Part shown: in pieces, positions 1-5,751 of the stretch
How positions within the stretch are numbered: the first letter of the stretch is position 1
Layout of the letters: the number at the start of each line of letters is the position of its first letter
Source of the DNA: Aquirhabdus sp.
GTDB lineage: Bacteria > Pseudomonadota > Gammaproteobacteria > Pseudomonadales > Moraxellaceae
Reading direction: 5' to 3'
Assembly (NCBI GenBank): GCA_030151145.1
Contig: JASLEL010000320.1
Span: 1 to 7,886 of the forward strand
DNA length: 7,886 nt
Program-made: the position numbers and the translations under genes
The notes under the pieces: generated by a model
The model's input: only the letters and a program-made list of their open reading frames with translations
Told to the model about the DNA's origin: nothing
Databases searched by the model: none

Positions 1-336
1 GTCGGTGTCATCGGCAAATGGGTCAATGATCCTTTGGTAGACTCAGCCTCTCATGTGATCTATGCCATCTGGAACCACATTCGTACGACGCCCTATGTCC
101 AATCGCTGGTCGCCGAAGGTGTCGCAGGCTGGTATGCACGCAATAGCAACCGCAGCATTGTTGAAATCCTCGCCGACGTCAATGTCACCCCGGATTACAT
201 CGTGGCAGAACTGGAGCCTTCGCTGGCTAAATCCATCAAGCATCTGGCGGACAATGGTTATCTGACCAAACGTGTTACGCCACTGTTTGAAGCCTTTTAT
301 GCGCAAGCTCTGGTCACAGGCATTTTGGAACAGTAA
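1..336 (+). CDS. Unrecognised protein, C-terminal part (gene starts before the window)
   Basis: The reading frame is open from base 1 to a TAA at 334-336, giving 111 visible residues. The N-terminus lies off the left edge, because the frame is open through the first base and begins VGVIGKWVNDPL. The visible part has no signal peptide, no obvious membrane segment, and no motif I can assign to a family. It is rich in predicted helix, with charged and aromatic residues (a Trp in GKWV, WNHIR, and GWYARN). A hairpin consistent with an intrinsic terminator follows about 48 bp after the stop, so this is probably the last gene of its transcript. The opposite-strand reading frame looks like a shadow. 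That it is coding is well supported by the clean frame and codon use; the function is unknown. Confidence 0.75.
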   Translation, partial: VGVIGKWVNDPLVDSASHVIYAIWNHIRTTPYVQSLVAEGVAGWYARNSNRSIVEILADVNVTPDYIVAELEPSLAKSIKHLADNGYLTKRVTPLFEAFYAQALVTGILEQ

Positions 337-383
337 TCCTCAAATCGGCCATGATGCTCTAATCTAAATCATCATGATCCACT

Positions 384-411
384 GATGCCGACCGCAATGA
401 CGGTCGGCATC
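384..411 (+). terminator. Intrinsic terminator-like hairpin after the first gene
   Basis: A perfect 11-bp inverted repeat (384-394 with 401-411, core ATGCCGACCG/CGGTCGGCAT) encloses a 6-base loop. It is followed by a short, weak T-rich tail (ctttactt). The stem is strong but the U-tract is poor, so termination may be partial. It sits between the first gene and the YbjN gene and argues against translation starting at the ATG inside its left arm (385). Confidence 0.6.
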
Positions 412-518
412 TTTACTTGCCAGCCAGATGGAAACCTTTTAGCATCCATCACATCAGACGTCAGACCCCTTCAGGCGCAGTCGGCGTTTCTATTTTCAAG
501 CGTATTCGCGTTTTCTTC

Positions 519-523
519 AGGAG
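519..523 (+). promoter_or_regulatory. Ribosome binding site that sets the YbjN start
   Basis: AGGAG lies 11 bases before the ATG at 535. No comparable purine-rich site precedes the ATG at 385, which sits in the arm of a terminator hairpin, so 535 is preferred as the start. The spacing is at the long end of normal. Confidence 0.6.
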
Positions 524-534
524 TCACATTCGGC

Positions 535-1065
535 ATGTCTGTACTCATCGATCAAATCCGTGCCCTACTGGTACTCGAAAAGCTGAACTTCGACGAGCCA
601 GAATTGCTGACCGCCAGTGACAATGAAGCGGTCGCGACCTTCCGTATGCCGGTCAAAGGACTGCATGGCGAATGGGTCTGTATTATCCGTGTCTTTGCCG
701 ACACACAGCGCGTGCTGGTATACAGCATCGTTCCCCGTTCGGTACCAGAGGCCAAGCGCATCCGCATGGCAGAGTTGCTGGTGCGGATCAACTATGGTCT
801 GGTGCTGGGTAACTTTGAGATGGACTGGGACGATGGCGAACTGCGTTACAAGACCAGCATGGATATTGAAGGGATTGTGCCGACTGCAGATCTACTGCGT
901 AATCTGGTATTCAGCAACTTTTTCAGTACTGACCGCTATATTGAAATCCTTAAACTCGCCATTGATGAGGATCAGCCTTTAAGCCTGCTGCTGGCTCAAG
1001 CCGAAAGTCAGGAAGCGACTCAGGAATTGCAGCCCTTCGAGATGCTTGATCACGGTGTACATTAA
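535..1065 (+). CDS. YbjN-family protein (putative regulator)
   Basis: This 176-residue protein is cytoplasmic, with no signal peptide or membrane segment. Its pattern fits the YbjN family (putative bacterial sensory-transduction regulators with a type III chaperone-like fold): a helical start, a strand-rich centre with HGEWVCIIRVF and RVLVYSIVP, the helix KRIRMAELLVRINYGL, then GNFEMDWDDGELRYKTSMD, and a final helix around DRYIEILKLAI. The E. coli relative affects motility, biofilm and stress responses, but the molecular activity is not settled and should not be transferred with confidence. The frame remains open upstream to an ATG at 385, but that stretch overlaps a terminator hairpin and does not look like YbjN, so I start at 535, where an AGGAG is present. 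It is convergent with ntrC. Confidence 0.8.
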   Translation: MSVLIDQIRALLVLEKLNFDEPELLTASDNEAVATFRMPVKGLHGEWVCIIRVFADTQRVLVYSIVPRSVPEAKRIRMAELLVRINYGLVLGNFEMDWDDGELRYKTSMDIEGIVPTADLLRNLVFSNFFSTDRYIEILKLAIDEDQPLSLLLAQAESQEATQELQPFEMLDHGVH

Positions 1066-1088
1066 GAGACTTTATTGTTGTCTTGCAT

Positions 1089-1120
1089 AAAAAAAGCCTT
1101 GCCAAAACAACCGGCAAGGC
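1089..1120 (-). terminator. Intrinsic terminator of the ntrBC operon
   Basis: GCCTTGCC (1096-1103) pairs perfectly with GGCAAGGC (1113-1120) around a 9-base loop. Read on the minus strand, the hairpin is followed directly by seven T residues (complement of A at 1089-1095). It lies about 73 bp past the ntrC stop. On the plus strand there is no T-run after the stem, so it serves mainly the minus-strand operon. Confidence 0.85.
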
Positions 1121-1153
1121 CACGCTTGGAAGAACGACATTCTCTCTAAACAC

Positions 1154-1187
1154 AAGCATTCACAGTCCTCAATACTGTGTCATGCTT
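1154..1187. terminator. Second hairpin between the convergent YbjN gene and ntrC
   Basis: AAGCAT (1154-1159) pairs with ATGCTT (1182-1187), and CACAGT (1161-1166) pairs with ACTGTG (1174-1179). The two stems are joined by a small internal loop and closed by a 7-base loop. The hairpin starts 5 bases past the ntrC stop codon. On the plus strand it is followed by a short T-rich stretch (ttcatct), so it may act as a weak terminator for the YbjN gene. On the minus strand no U-run follows, so there it may instead protect the ntrC mRNA 3' end. The structure is clear; the role is inferred. Confidence 0.45.
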
Positions 1188-1192
1188 TCATC

Positions 1193-2689
1193 TCACGCCG
1201 CATCTTCATCATCATCGGCACTGGCGATCCCCAGCTCCTTCAGCTTGCGCGTTAAGGTATTACGCCCCCAGCCCAAGAGCTCAGACGCCAGTCGCTTTTT
1301 ACCCTGACTATGCTCAAGTGCCGCTTCAATCATGGCACGTTCAAACATCGGCGTTGCCGTATTCAGGATTTGCTGCTCACCACTCTGTAGCAGTTTGCGT
1401 GCCCAAGTGCCCAACAACTCCTCCCAAGGACCTGACACCTGCGGTGCTGCGGCTACAGCCGTCATATCGCCGCTCCACTCTGCCGCCTTCGATGGACTGG
1501 CGGTGCTGCCGGAGATCATCTTCAGCTCAGGCGGTAAGTCAGACAGCATGATCTCCCGACTGCTGGCCATCACCGTCAGCCAACGACAGGTGTTCTCCAG
1601 TTGCCGAACATTGCCGGGCCAAGGCAATTGTTGTAAATAAGCGGCGGTTTCTTGACGCAAGATCTTGGGTTCAACTGACAGTTCATTGCCTGCACGCTGC
1701 AGGAAGTGACCCGCCAGCATCGGGATATCTTCACGACGGTCACTGAGTTTGGGAATATGAATGCGGATGACATTCAGGCGATGAAACAAGTCTTCACGAA
1801 ACTTGCCCTCAGCCACCAGCCGCTCAAGATTCTGGTGCGTCGCGGCAATGATCCGTACATCGACCTTCACCGGCACATGCCCGCCGACACGATAAAATTC
1901 GCCTTCCGCCAGCACGCGCAGCAGACGGGTCTGGGTCTCAAACGGCATATCGCCGATCTCATCCAAAAACAGCGTACCGCCATTGGTCTGCTCAAAGCGC
2001 CCCTGCCGCTGAGTATTAGCGCCGGTAAATGCACCTTTTTCATGCCCGAACAGCTCGGTTTCGATCAGATCTTTCGGGATCGCCGCCATGTTGAGCGCGA
2101 TAAAGGGCTTGCTGGCACGTGGTGAATGGCGGTGCAGCGCATGCGCCACCAGCTCTTTACCCGTACCGGATTCACCATTGATCAGGACCGTGATATGCGA
2201 CTGGGCCAGCCGACCGATCGCCCGAAAGACCTCCTGCATAGCCGGAGATTCGCCAATGATATCGACCGAACGGATCGGCTTCGTCGGTGCCAGTTCATCG
2301 GTTTTTTTCTGGGTGATCTCATTGACATGCTGGATGGCTCGCTGCACCAGCGCCAACGCCTCATCAATATCAAACGGCTTGGGCAAATATTCAAACGCCC
2401 CGGTCTGATAGCTCGACACCGCCGACTCCAAATCCGAGTGTGCCGTCATGATGATCACCGGCAGATCCGGAAACTTGGCTTTGACACGAGACAAGAAGGT
2501 CAGACCATCCATCCCCGGCATCCGGATATCCGTCAGTATCACATCCGGCTGCTCACTGTCCAGACGCTCCAGGGGAGTATGACTTTCCTCAAAACTGACG
2601 ACATTGAGACCTTCTTCTTTGAATGTCTTCTCCAGCACCCAGCGGATGGCGCGGTCGTCGTCGATGATCCAGATCGTCTCGTTCGACAT
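1193..2689 (-). CDS. ntrC: Nitrogen regulation response regulator NtrC (sigma54 activator)
   Basis: Phosphorylated NtrC binds enhancers and uses ATP hydrolysis to open sigma54-RNA polymerase promoters of nitrogen-assimilation genes. The 498 residues show the full NtrC order. The receiver domain (about 5-120) has the acidic pocket D11/D12, phospho-acceptor D54 in LTDIRMPGMDG, and K104. The AAA+ domain (about 144-385) has Walker A GESGTGK at 172-178, the sigma54-contacting GAFTGA at 219-224, Walker B TLFLDE ending at D243-E244, and the REDLFHRLN arginine-finger region near 298-306. A Fis-type helix-turn-helix lies at about 449-487 (SQGKKRLASELLGWGRNTL). It is longer than the 469-residue E. coli protein, mainly because of a low-complexity Ser/Ala/Pro linker at about 393-421, and it has a short acidic tail. 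The ATG lies 3 bases after the ntrB stop, with GGGAG 6 bases upstream inside the ntrB end, so the two are likely co-transcribed and translationally coupled. Confidence 0.97.
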   Translation of the reverse strand: MSNETIWIIDDDRAIRWVLEKTFKEEGLNVVSFEESHTPLERLDSEQPDVILTDIRMPGMDGLTFLSRVKAKFPDLPVIIMTAHSDLESAVSSYQTGAFEYLPKPFDIDEALALVQRAIQHVNEITQKKTDELAPTKPIRSVDIIGESPAMQEVFRAIGRLAQSHITVLINGESGTGKELVAHALHRHSPRASKPFIALNMAAIPKDLIETELFGHEKGAFTGANTQRQGRFEQTNGGTLFLDEIGDMPFETQTRLLRVLAEGEFYRVGGHVPVKVDVRIIAATHQNLERLVAEGKFREDLFHRLNVIRIHIPKLSDRREDIPMLAGHFLQRAGNELSVEPKILRQETAAYLQQLPWPGNVRQLENTCRWLTVMASSREIMLSDLPPELKMISGSTASPSKAAEWSGDMTAVAAAPQVSGPWEELLGTWARKLLQSGEQQILNTATPMFERAMIEAALEHSQGKKRLASELLGWGRNTLTRKLKELGIASADDDEDAA

Positions 2690-2692
2690 AAA

Positions 2693-3799
2693 TTACTCCC
2701 AGGGTAAAAATAAGCTAAACATGGTCCTGCCCGGTGCAGAGGCGCACTCGATCATGCCCGCATGTTGATGAATGATGTCTTGCGCAATACTGAGTCCTAA
2801 TCCCGTGCCATTCGCCCGCCCGGTCACCATCGGATAAAACACCGATTCGATCAGCTCCTCAGGAATACCGGGACCGTTGTCTTCGATGTCCACTTGAATC
2901 ACGCTGCGATGCAGTACGCCATTAATCGTAAACATGCGCAGAATTCGACTTCTGAAAATCAGCGTCGGCATCCGGCCCTGCATCCGTTCGCGATTCTCAG
3001 TCATGGCCTGTACGGCGTTATTGGCGATATTCAGCATGACTTGGATCAATTGATTGCTATCGGCACGGATCTCCGGTAACGACAAGTCATAATCACGCAC
3101 GATGGATAGCTCCTCATGCGGAAACTGGGCGATGTACTGATTGAGAATCAAGGTCCGCACACGCTCTAACGGCTCATGCACATTGACCAGAGCAAATGCC
3201 GGCGGCTTGCGTGATCCCAGCATGGTATCCGCCAGATGCCGCAGGCGATCTACTTCACTGATAATGACATCGGTATATTCGGTCCCTGTTTCGGACAGCG
3301 TACGGGCCAAGAGCTGGGTCGCACCACGTATGCCGCCGAGCGGATTCTTGATTTCATGTGCAACGCCGCGCACCAGTTGACGGGCAATGGCATGCTGCTG
3401 AGTCAGATGCTCTTCGCGGCTGATACGCAGCAGGCGATCCATGGGTTGGACTTCAAACAGAATCCGATGACGTGTCCGATCATTAGGCGCATCGCTGTCC
3501 ATGAGCAAGGACACGGTGTAATCAACGACCTTATCGCGCAGGCCAACCTTAAGCACCGCCTCACGTCGGGTATAGGCTTGACCATTAGCCAGTAACCGTT
3601 TCATCGCTGTACTGGCATCAAACTGATCATCCTGATCCAAAAAAATGGATAACAGCGGTTGCTTTAAGGCGCGATACTGACTTAACTCCAGAAGTGCTTC
3701 GCAGGCAGGATTCAGATACTCAATGCTGAAGTCTGGGCGAACCAGAATGATGGCCGTCAGCATGTGATCTGTTATACGTTGATATTGCTCTAGATTCAT
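2693..3799 (-). CDS. ntrB: Nitrogen regulation sensor kinase/phosphatase NtrB
   Basis: NtrB (also called GlnL/NRII) phosphorylates NtrC under nitrogen limitation and dephosphorylates it when PII protein signals nitrogen sufficiency. The 368-residue protein is cytoplasmic with no membrane segment, as expected. It has an N-terminal PAS domain (about 5-115, with IEYLNPACEALLELS), then the HisKA dimerisation/phospho-acceptor domain with H148 in RGVAHEIKNPLGGIRGA. The ATP-binding domain follows, with N-box N261 in LNIANNAVQAM, G1 box DNGPGIP at 307-313 and G2 box GTGLGLS at 331-337. The length matches the family (about 350). The ATG at 3797-3799 is the first start in frame after an upstream in-frame TGA; a weak GAAGAG lies 5 bases before it. 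It heads the two-gene ntrBC operon. No glnA is adjacent, unlike the enteric glnA-ntrBC arrangement, so the operon needs its own promoter. Confidence 0.96.
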   Translation of the reverse strand: MNLEQYQRITDHMLTAIILVRPDFSIEYLNPACEALLELSQYRALKQPLLSIFLDQDDQFDASTAMKRLLANGQAYTRREAVLKVGLRDKVVDYTVSLLMDSDAPNDRTRHRILFEVQPMDRLLRISREEHLTQQHAIARQLVRGVAHEIKNPLGGIRGATQLLARTLSETGTEYTDVIISEVDRLRHLADTMLGSRKPPAFALVNVHEPLERVRTLILNQYIAQFPHEELSIVRDYDLSLPEIRADSNQLIQVMLNIANNAVQAMTENRERMQGRMPTLIFRSRILRMFTINGVLHRSVIQVDIEDNGPGIPEELIESVFYPMVTGRANGTGLGLSIAQDIIHQHAGMIECASAPGRTMFSLFLPWE

Positions 3800-3963
3800 C
3801 GCAACTCTTCTTCCATCGACATCATCTTGCGTCGGTCGCGTTGCATATATTTTGATCCCCCCAATGGCTCAAAGAAGGGATAACCAGCACACGGCTTACC
3901 CTGTTTTGGGGCAAATCTACACTCACCGTCTGCACATATTTAACCTGTATTCATCCTCTCTAA

Positions 3964-3980
3964 AGCAAACCGCACGCCAA
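3964..3980 (-). promoter_or_regulatory. Candidate sigma54 (-24/-12) promoter for ntrBC
   Basis: The minus strand reads TTGGCGTGCGGTTTGCT. It has the invariant GG (3977-3978) and GC (3965-3966) separated by exactly 10 bases, the flanking TTGG and TTGCT of the consensus, and two mismatches in the variable GCACG part. The predicted start is near 3953, about 154 bases before the ntrB ATG. NtrC is itself a sigma54 activator (GAFTGA present), so the organism must carry rpoN, and an autoregulated ntrBC promoter is plausible. A single motif match can still arise by chance. Confidence 0.5.
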
Positions 3981-4093
3981 CTCCGCCAATTATGTAGATA
4001 ATGTGACCAAATAAAATACTAATGCTATATTTTATAGACAGATAACTATCAGCAAAAGCATACACACAATCAACAACAAGCGAGATCAGCAGC

Positions 4094-4114
4094 AAAAAAG
4101 CCCTTGCTCAAGGG
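4094..4114 (-). terminator. Minus-strand intrinsic terminator with no gene upstream
   Basis: Read on the minus strand, CCCTT-GAGC-AAGGG is followed by C and six T residues (complement of A at 4094-4099). The stem is only 5 bp (6 if the loop is tightened) but the U-run is good. On the plus strand there is no T-run after the hairpin. No minus-strand gene lies between this point and rimO, so it would end either a short untranslated RNA or antisense transcription leaving rimO, or act as an attenuator ahead of ntrB. Confidence 0.6.
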
Positions 4115-4144
4115 ATGTATCCATTATACGCCGAAGTCTTTGAT

Positions 4145-4161
4145 TGCACTATTTTGATGCA
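4145..4161. promoter_or_regulatory. Candidate NtrC binding site 1
   Basis: TGCACTATTTTGATGCA has the TGCAC and TGCA half-sites of the enteric NtrC consensus (TGCACC-N5-GGTGCA) at the correct 17-base length, with near-dyad symmetry. It lies about 200 bp upstream of the start predicted from the sigma54 element, a workable distance for an enhancer. It also overlaps the -35 position of the minus-strand TATAAT at 4123-4128. Confidence 0.4.
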
Positions 4162-4196
4162 TTACTTATTTTACGCACTGTAATGAGCTTTGTTCT

Positions 4197-4213
4197 TGCA
4201 CCAGATCGCGGCA
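4197..4213. promoter_or_regulatory. Candidate NtrC binding site 2 (weaker)
   Basis: TGCACCAGATCGCGGCA keeps TGCACCA and the terminal GCA of the NtrC consensus but has a degenerate right half-site. Its centre is 52 bp from that of site 1, close to five helical turns, so both would face the same side of the DNA, as is usual for paired NtrC enhancers. Confidence 0.3.
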
Positions 4214-4271
4214 TTTGATCAATGAATTGAATAATTCCATGCAACGCCTTACGTCATACGGCTAAAAGGCA

Positions 4272-4277
4272 TACAAT
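4272..4277 (+). promoter_or_regulatory. Possible -10 element of the rimO promoter
   Basis: TACAAT lies 37 bases before the rimO ATG, giving an expected start near 4284 and a leader of about 30 bases that contains a purine-rich GAAGAAG (4299-4305). The -35 region (around 4248-4254) is a poor match, so this is a tentative call. Confidence 0.35.
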
Positions 4278-4314
4278 ATGGCGATTTCCTGCAAGTCTGA
4301 AGAAGTAACGTGTT

Positions 4315-5658
4315 ATGAGTACACCCAAAGTTGGTTTTGTATCCCTTGGCTGTCCAAAGGCATTGGTCGATTCCGAACGAATCCTGACCCAGCTGCGTCT
4401 GGAAGGCTATGAGGTTGCAGCCGATTATGCAGGGGCAGACCTCGTTGTGGTCAATACCTGCGGTTTTATTGAATCTGCGGTTCAGGAGTCACTGGACGCC
4501 ATTGGTGAAGCCATTAATGAAAATGGCAAAGTGATTGTGACTGGCTGCCTCGGCAAAGACGAGCAGAAGATTCGCAGCATGCACCCTAGCGTACTGAAAG
4601 TGACTGGACCGCAAGCCTATCAGGACGTCATGAATGCCGTGCATGAATATGTACCTGAGCCGCCACAGCACAACCCCTATGTCGATCTGGTGCCGCCGCA
4701 AGGCATTCGTCTGACGCCTAAGCATTATGCCTATCTGAAAATCTCCGAAGGCTGCAACCATCGCTGTACCTTCTGCATCATTCCATCCCTGCGCGGCGAC
4801 CTCGTCTCGCGCCCGATCGGCAATGTGATGGAAGAAGCGCACAATCTGGTCCGCGCCGGCGTCAAAGAAATCCTCGTCATCTCGCAGGACACCTCGGCCT
4901 ACGGTGTGGACCTGAAATACAAGCTGGACTTCTGGAACGGTCAGCCGCTGAAGAGCAAATTCATCGATCTGTGTGCTGCGCTCGGTCAGCTCGGTGTCTG
5001 GGTCCGCCTGCACTACGTCTACCCCTATCCGCATGTCGATGCCGCGATTGAGCTGATGGCCGAAGGCAAGATCCTGCCCTATCTGGACATCCCCTTCCAG
5101 CATGCTAGCCCACGTATCCTGGGGCTCATGAAGCGTCCGGCGCATAGTGAAAATACACTGGAACGTCTGGCTGAGTGGCGCAAGAAGTGCCCGGATCTCG
5201 TCATTCGTTCGACTTTCGTCGTCGGCTTCCCGGGCGAAACCGAAGAGGACTTTGAATACCTGCTCAACTGGCTGCAGGAAGCACAACTGGATCGCGTCGG
5301 CTGCTTCACCTATTCGCCTATCGAAGGTGCAACCGCCAATGATCTGCCCGATCATGTGCCACCAGAAGTCCAGCAGGCGCGCTATGATCGCTTCATGCAA
5401 GTGCAGCAGGCCATCTCGGCACAGAAGCTACAAAAGCGTATTGGCCGTACCTATAAAGTGCTGATTGATGAGTTCGATCTGGAGCATTCCGTTGCCATTG
5501 CCCGCTCCTATGCGGATGCACCCGAGATCGACGGCAACGTCTTTATCGAAGATCTGACCGCAGACGACTTAAACCGCCTGAAGTCAGGCGACATGGTCGA
5601 AGTCACCATTACCGATGCGGATGAATACGATCTCTACGCCTCGCTCTTGACCAGCTGA
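4315..5658 (+). CDS. rimO: Ribosomal protein S12 methylthiotransferase RimO
   Basis: RimO is a radical-SAM enzyme that adds a methylthio group to the beta-carbon of a conserved aspartate of ribosomal protein S12 (D89 in E. coli), using two [4Fe-4S] clusters. The 447 residues match the family length (about 440). The N-terminal methylthiotransferase domain has cluster cysteines C13 (SLGCPKALVDSE), C49 (NTCGFIESA) and C78 (VTGCLGKDE). The radical-SAM domain has C147, C151 and C154 in EGCNHRCTFCIIP. A C-terminal TRAM domain (about 380-447) is thought to position the substrate. The SLGCPK-LVDSE signature and the FIESA motif separate it from MiaB, the tRNA methylthiotransferase. The ATG is fixed by an in-frame TAA at 4306-4308, only two codons upstream. 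It is transcribed alone, divergent from ntrB, with its own terminator downstream. Confidence 0.97.
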   Translation: MSTPKVGFVSLGCPKALVDSERILTQLRLEGYEVAADYAGADLVVVNTCGFIESAVQESLDAIGEAINENGKVIVTGCLGKDEQKIRSMHPSVLKVTGPQAYQDVMNAVHEYVPEPPQHNPYVDLVPPQGIRLTPKHYAYLKISEGCNHRCTFCIIPSLRGDLVSRPIGNVMEEAHNLVRAGVKEILVISQDTSAYGVDLKYKLDFWNGQPLKSKFIDLCAALGQLGVWVRLHYVYPYPHVDAAIELMAEGKILPYLDIPFQHASPRILGLMKRPAHSENTLERLAEWRKKCPDLVIRSTFVVGFPGETEEDFEYLLNWLQEAQLDRVGCFTYSPIEGATANDLPDHVPPEVQQARYDRFMQVQQAISAQKLQKRIGRTYKVLIDEFDLEHSVAIARSYADAPEIDGNVFIEDLTADDLNRLKSGDMVEVTITDADEYDLYASLLTS

Positions 5659-5681
5659 TTCACTTTTCTGTCATACACGAG

Positions 5682-5717
5682 AGCCACGTCCAGCGCTATG
5701 CTGAGCGTGGCTTTTTT
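5682..5717 (+). terminator. Intrinsic terminator of rimO
   Basis: AGCCACG (5682-5688) pairs with CGTGGCT (5706-5712), continued inward by CAGC/GCTG (5691-5694 with 5700-5703) across a small internal bulge. The stem ends in a run of six T residues (5712-5717). It starts 24 bases after the rimO stop, so the following DUF2059 gene probably depends on its own promoter or on readthrough. Confidence 0.88.
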
Positions 5718-5739
5718 ATGATTTATAAATAATTTCAAC

Positions 5740-5743
5740 AGGA
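5740..5743 (+). promoter_or_regulatory. Ribosome binding site that sets the DUF2059 protein start
   Basis: AGGA lies 8 bases before the ATG at 5752 but only 2 bases before the in-frame ATG at 5746. The second ATG is therefore the better start. Confidence 0.6.
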
Positions 5744-5751
5744 CGATGAAT

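Larger units (their letters stand above)
3800..4314. other. Divergent intergenic region between ntrB and rimO
   Basis: This 515-bp stretch has no convincing gene on either strand and is AT-rich around 3990-4080. It contains, from the ntrB side, a sigma54-type element (3964-3980, minus), a possible sigma70 pair on the minus strand (TTGATT at 4068-4073 and GATAGT at 4045-4050, 17-base spacer, weak), a minus-strand intrinsic terminator (4094-4114), a perfect TATAAT on the minus strand (4123-4128) without a good -35, two NtrC-like sites (4145-4161 and 4197-4213), the palindrome TTGATCAA (4215-4222), and a rimO -10-like TACAAT (4272-4277). The predicted ntrB leader from the sigma54 element would be about 154 bases. 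Confidence 0.7.

Noticed and set aside
2126..2707. 193-codon plus-strand frame across the ntrC 5' half
   Set aside because: Antisense to the NtrC receiver and AAA+ coding sequence, rich in Arg/His/Asp as expected of a shadow frame, with no family features.
4032..4079. Minus-strand mini reading frame encoding a hydrophobic peptide, LLLIVCMLLLIVICL
   Set aside because: Only about 15 residues, begins at TTG codons without a convincing ribosome binding site, and lies in AT-rich DNA where such frames are common. Kept only as a curiosity in the ntrB upstream region.
4217..4229. IHF-like sequence (ATCAA-N4-TTG)
   Set aside because: One mismatch to a degenerate consensus, and it lies outside the interval between the putative NtrC sites and the sigma54 element, where a looping site would be expected.
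4489..5400. Long 303-codon open frame on the minus strand
   Set aside because: It lies entirely inside rimO, whose plus-strand protein has all cluster cysteines and full family length. The opposite frame has no recognisable motif and is a codon-bias shadow.
5647..5676. Possible sigma70 promoter (TTGACC, then TCATAC with an 18-base spacer) at the end of rimO
   Set aside because: Its transcript would run at once into the rimO terminator (5682-5717), so it is an unlikely promoter for the DUF2059 gene.
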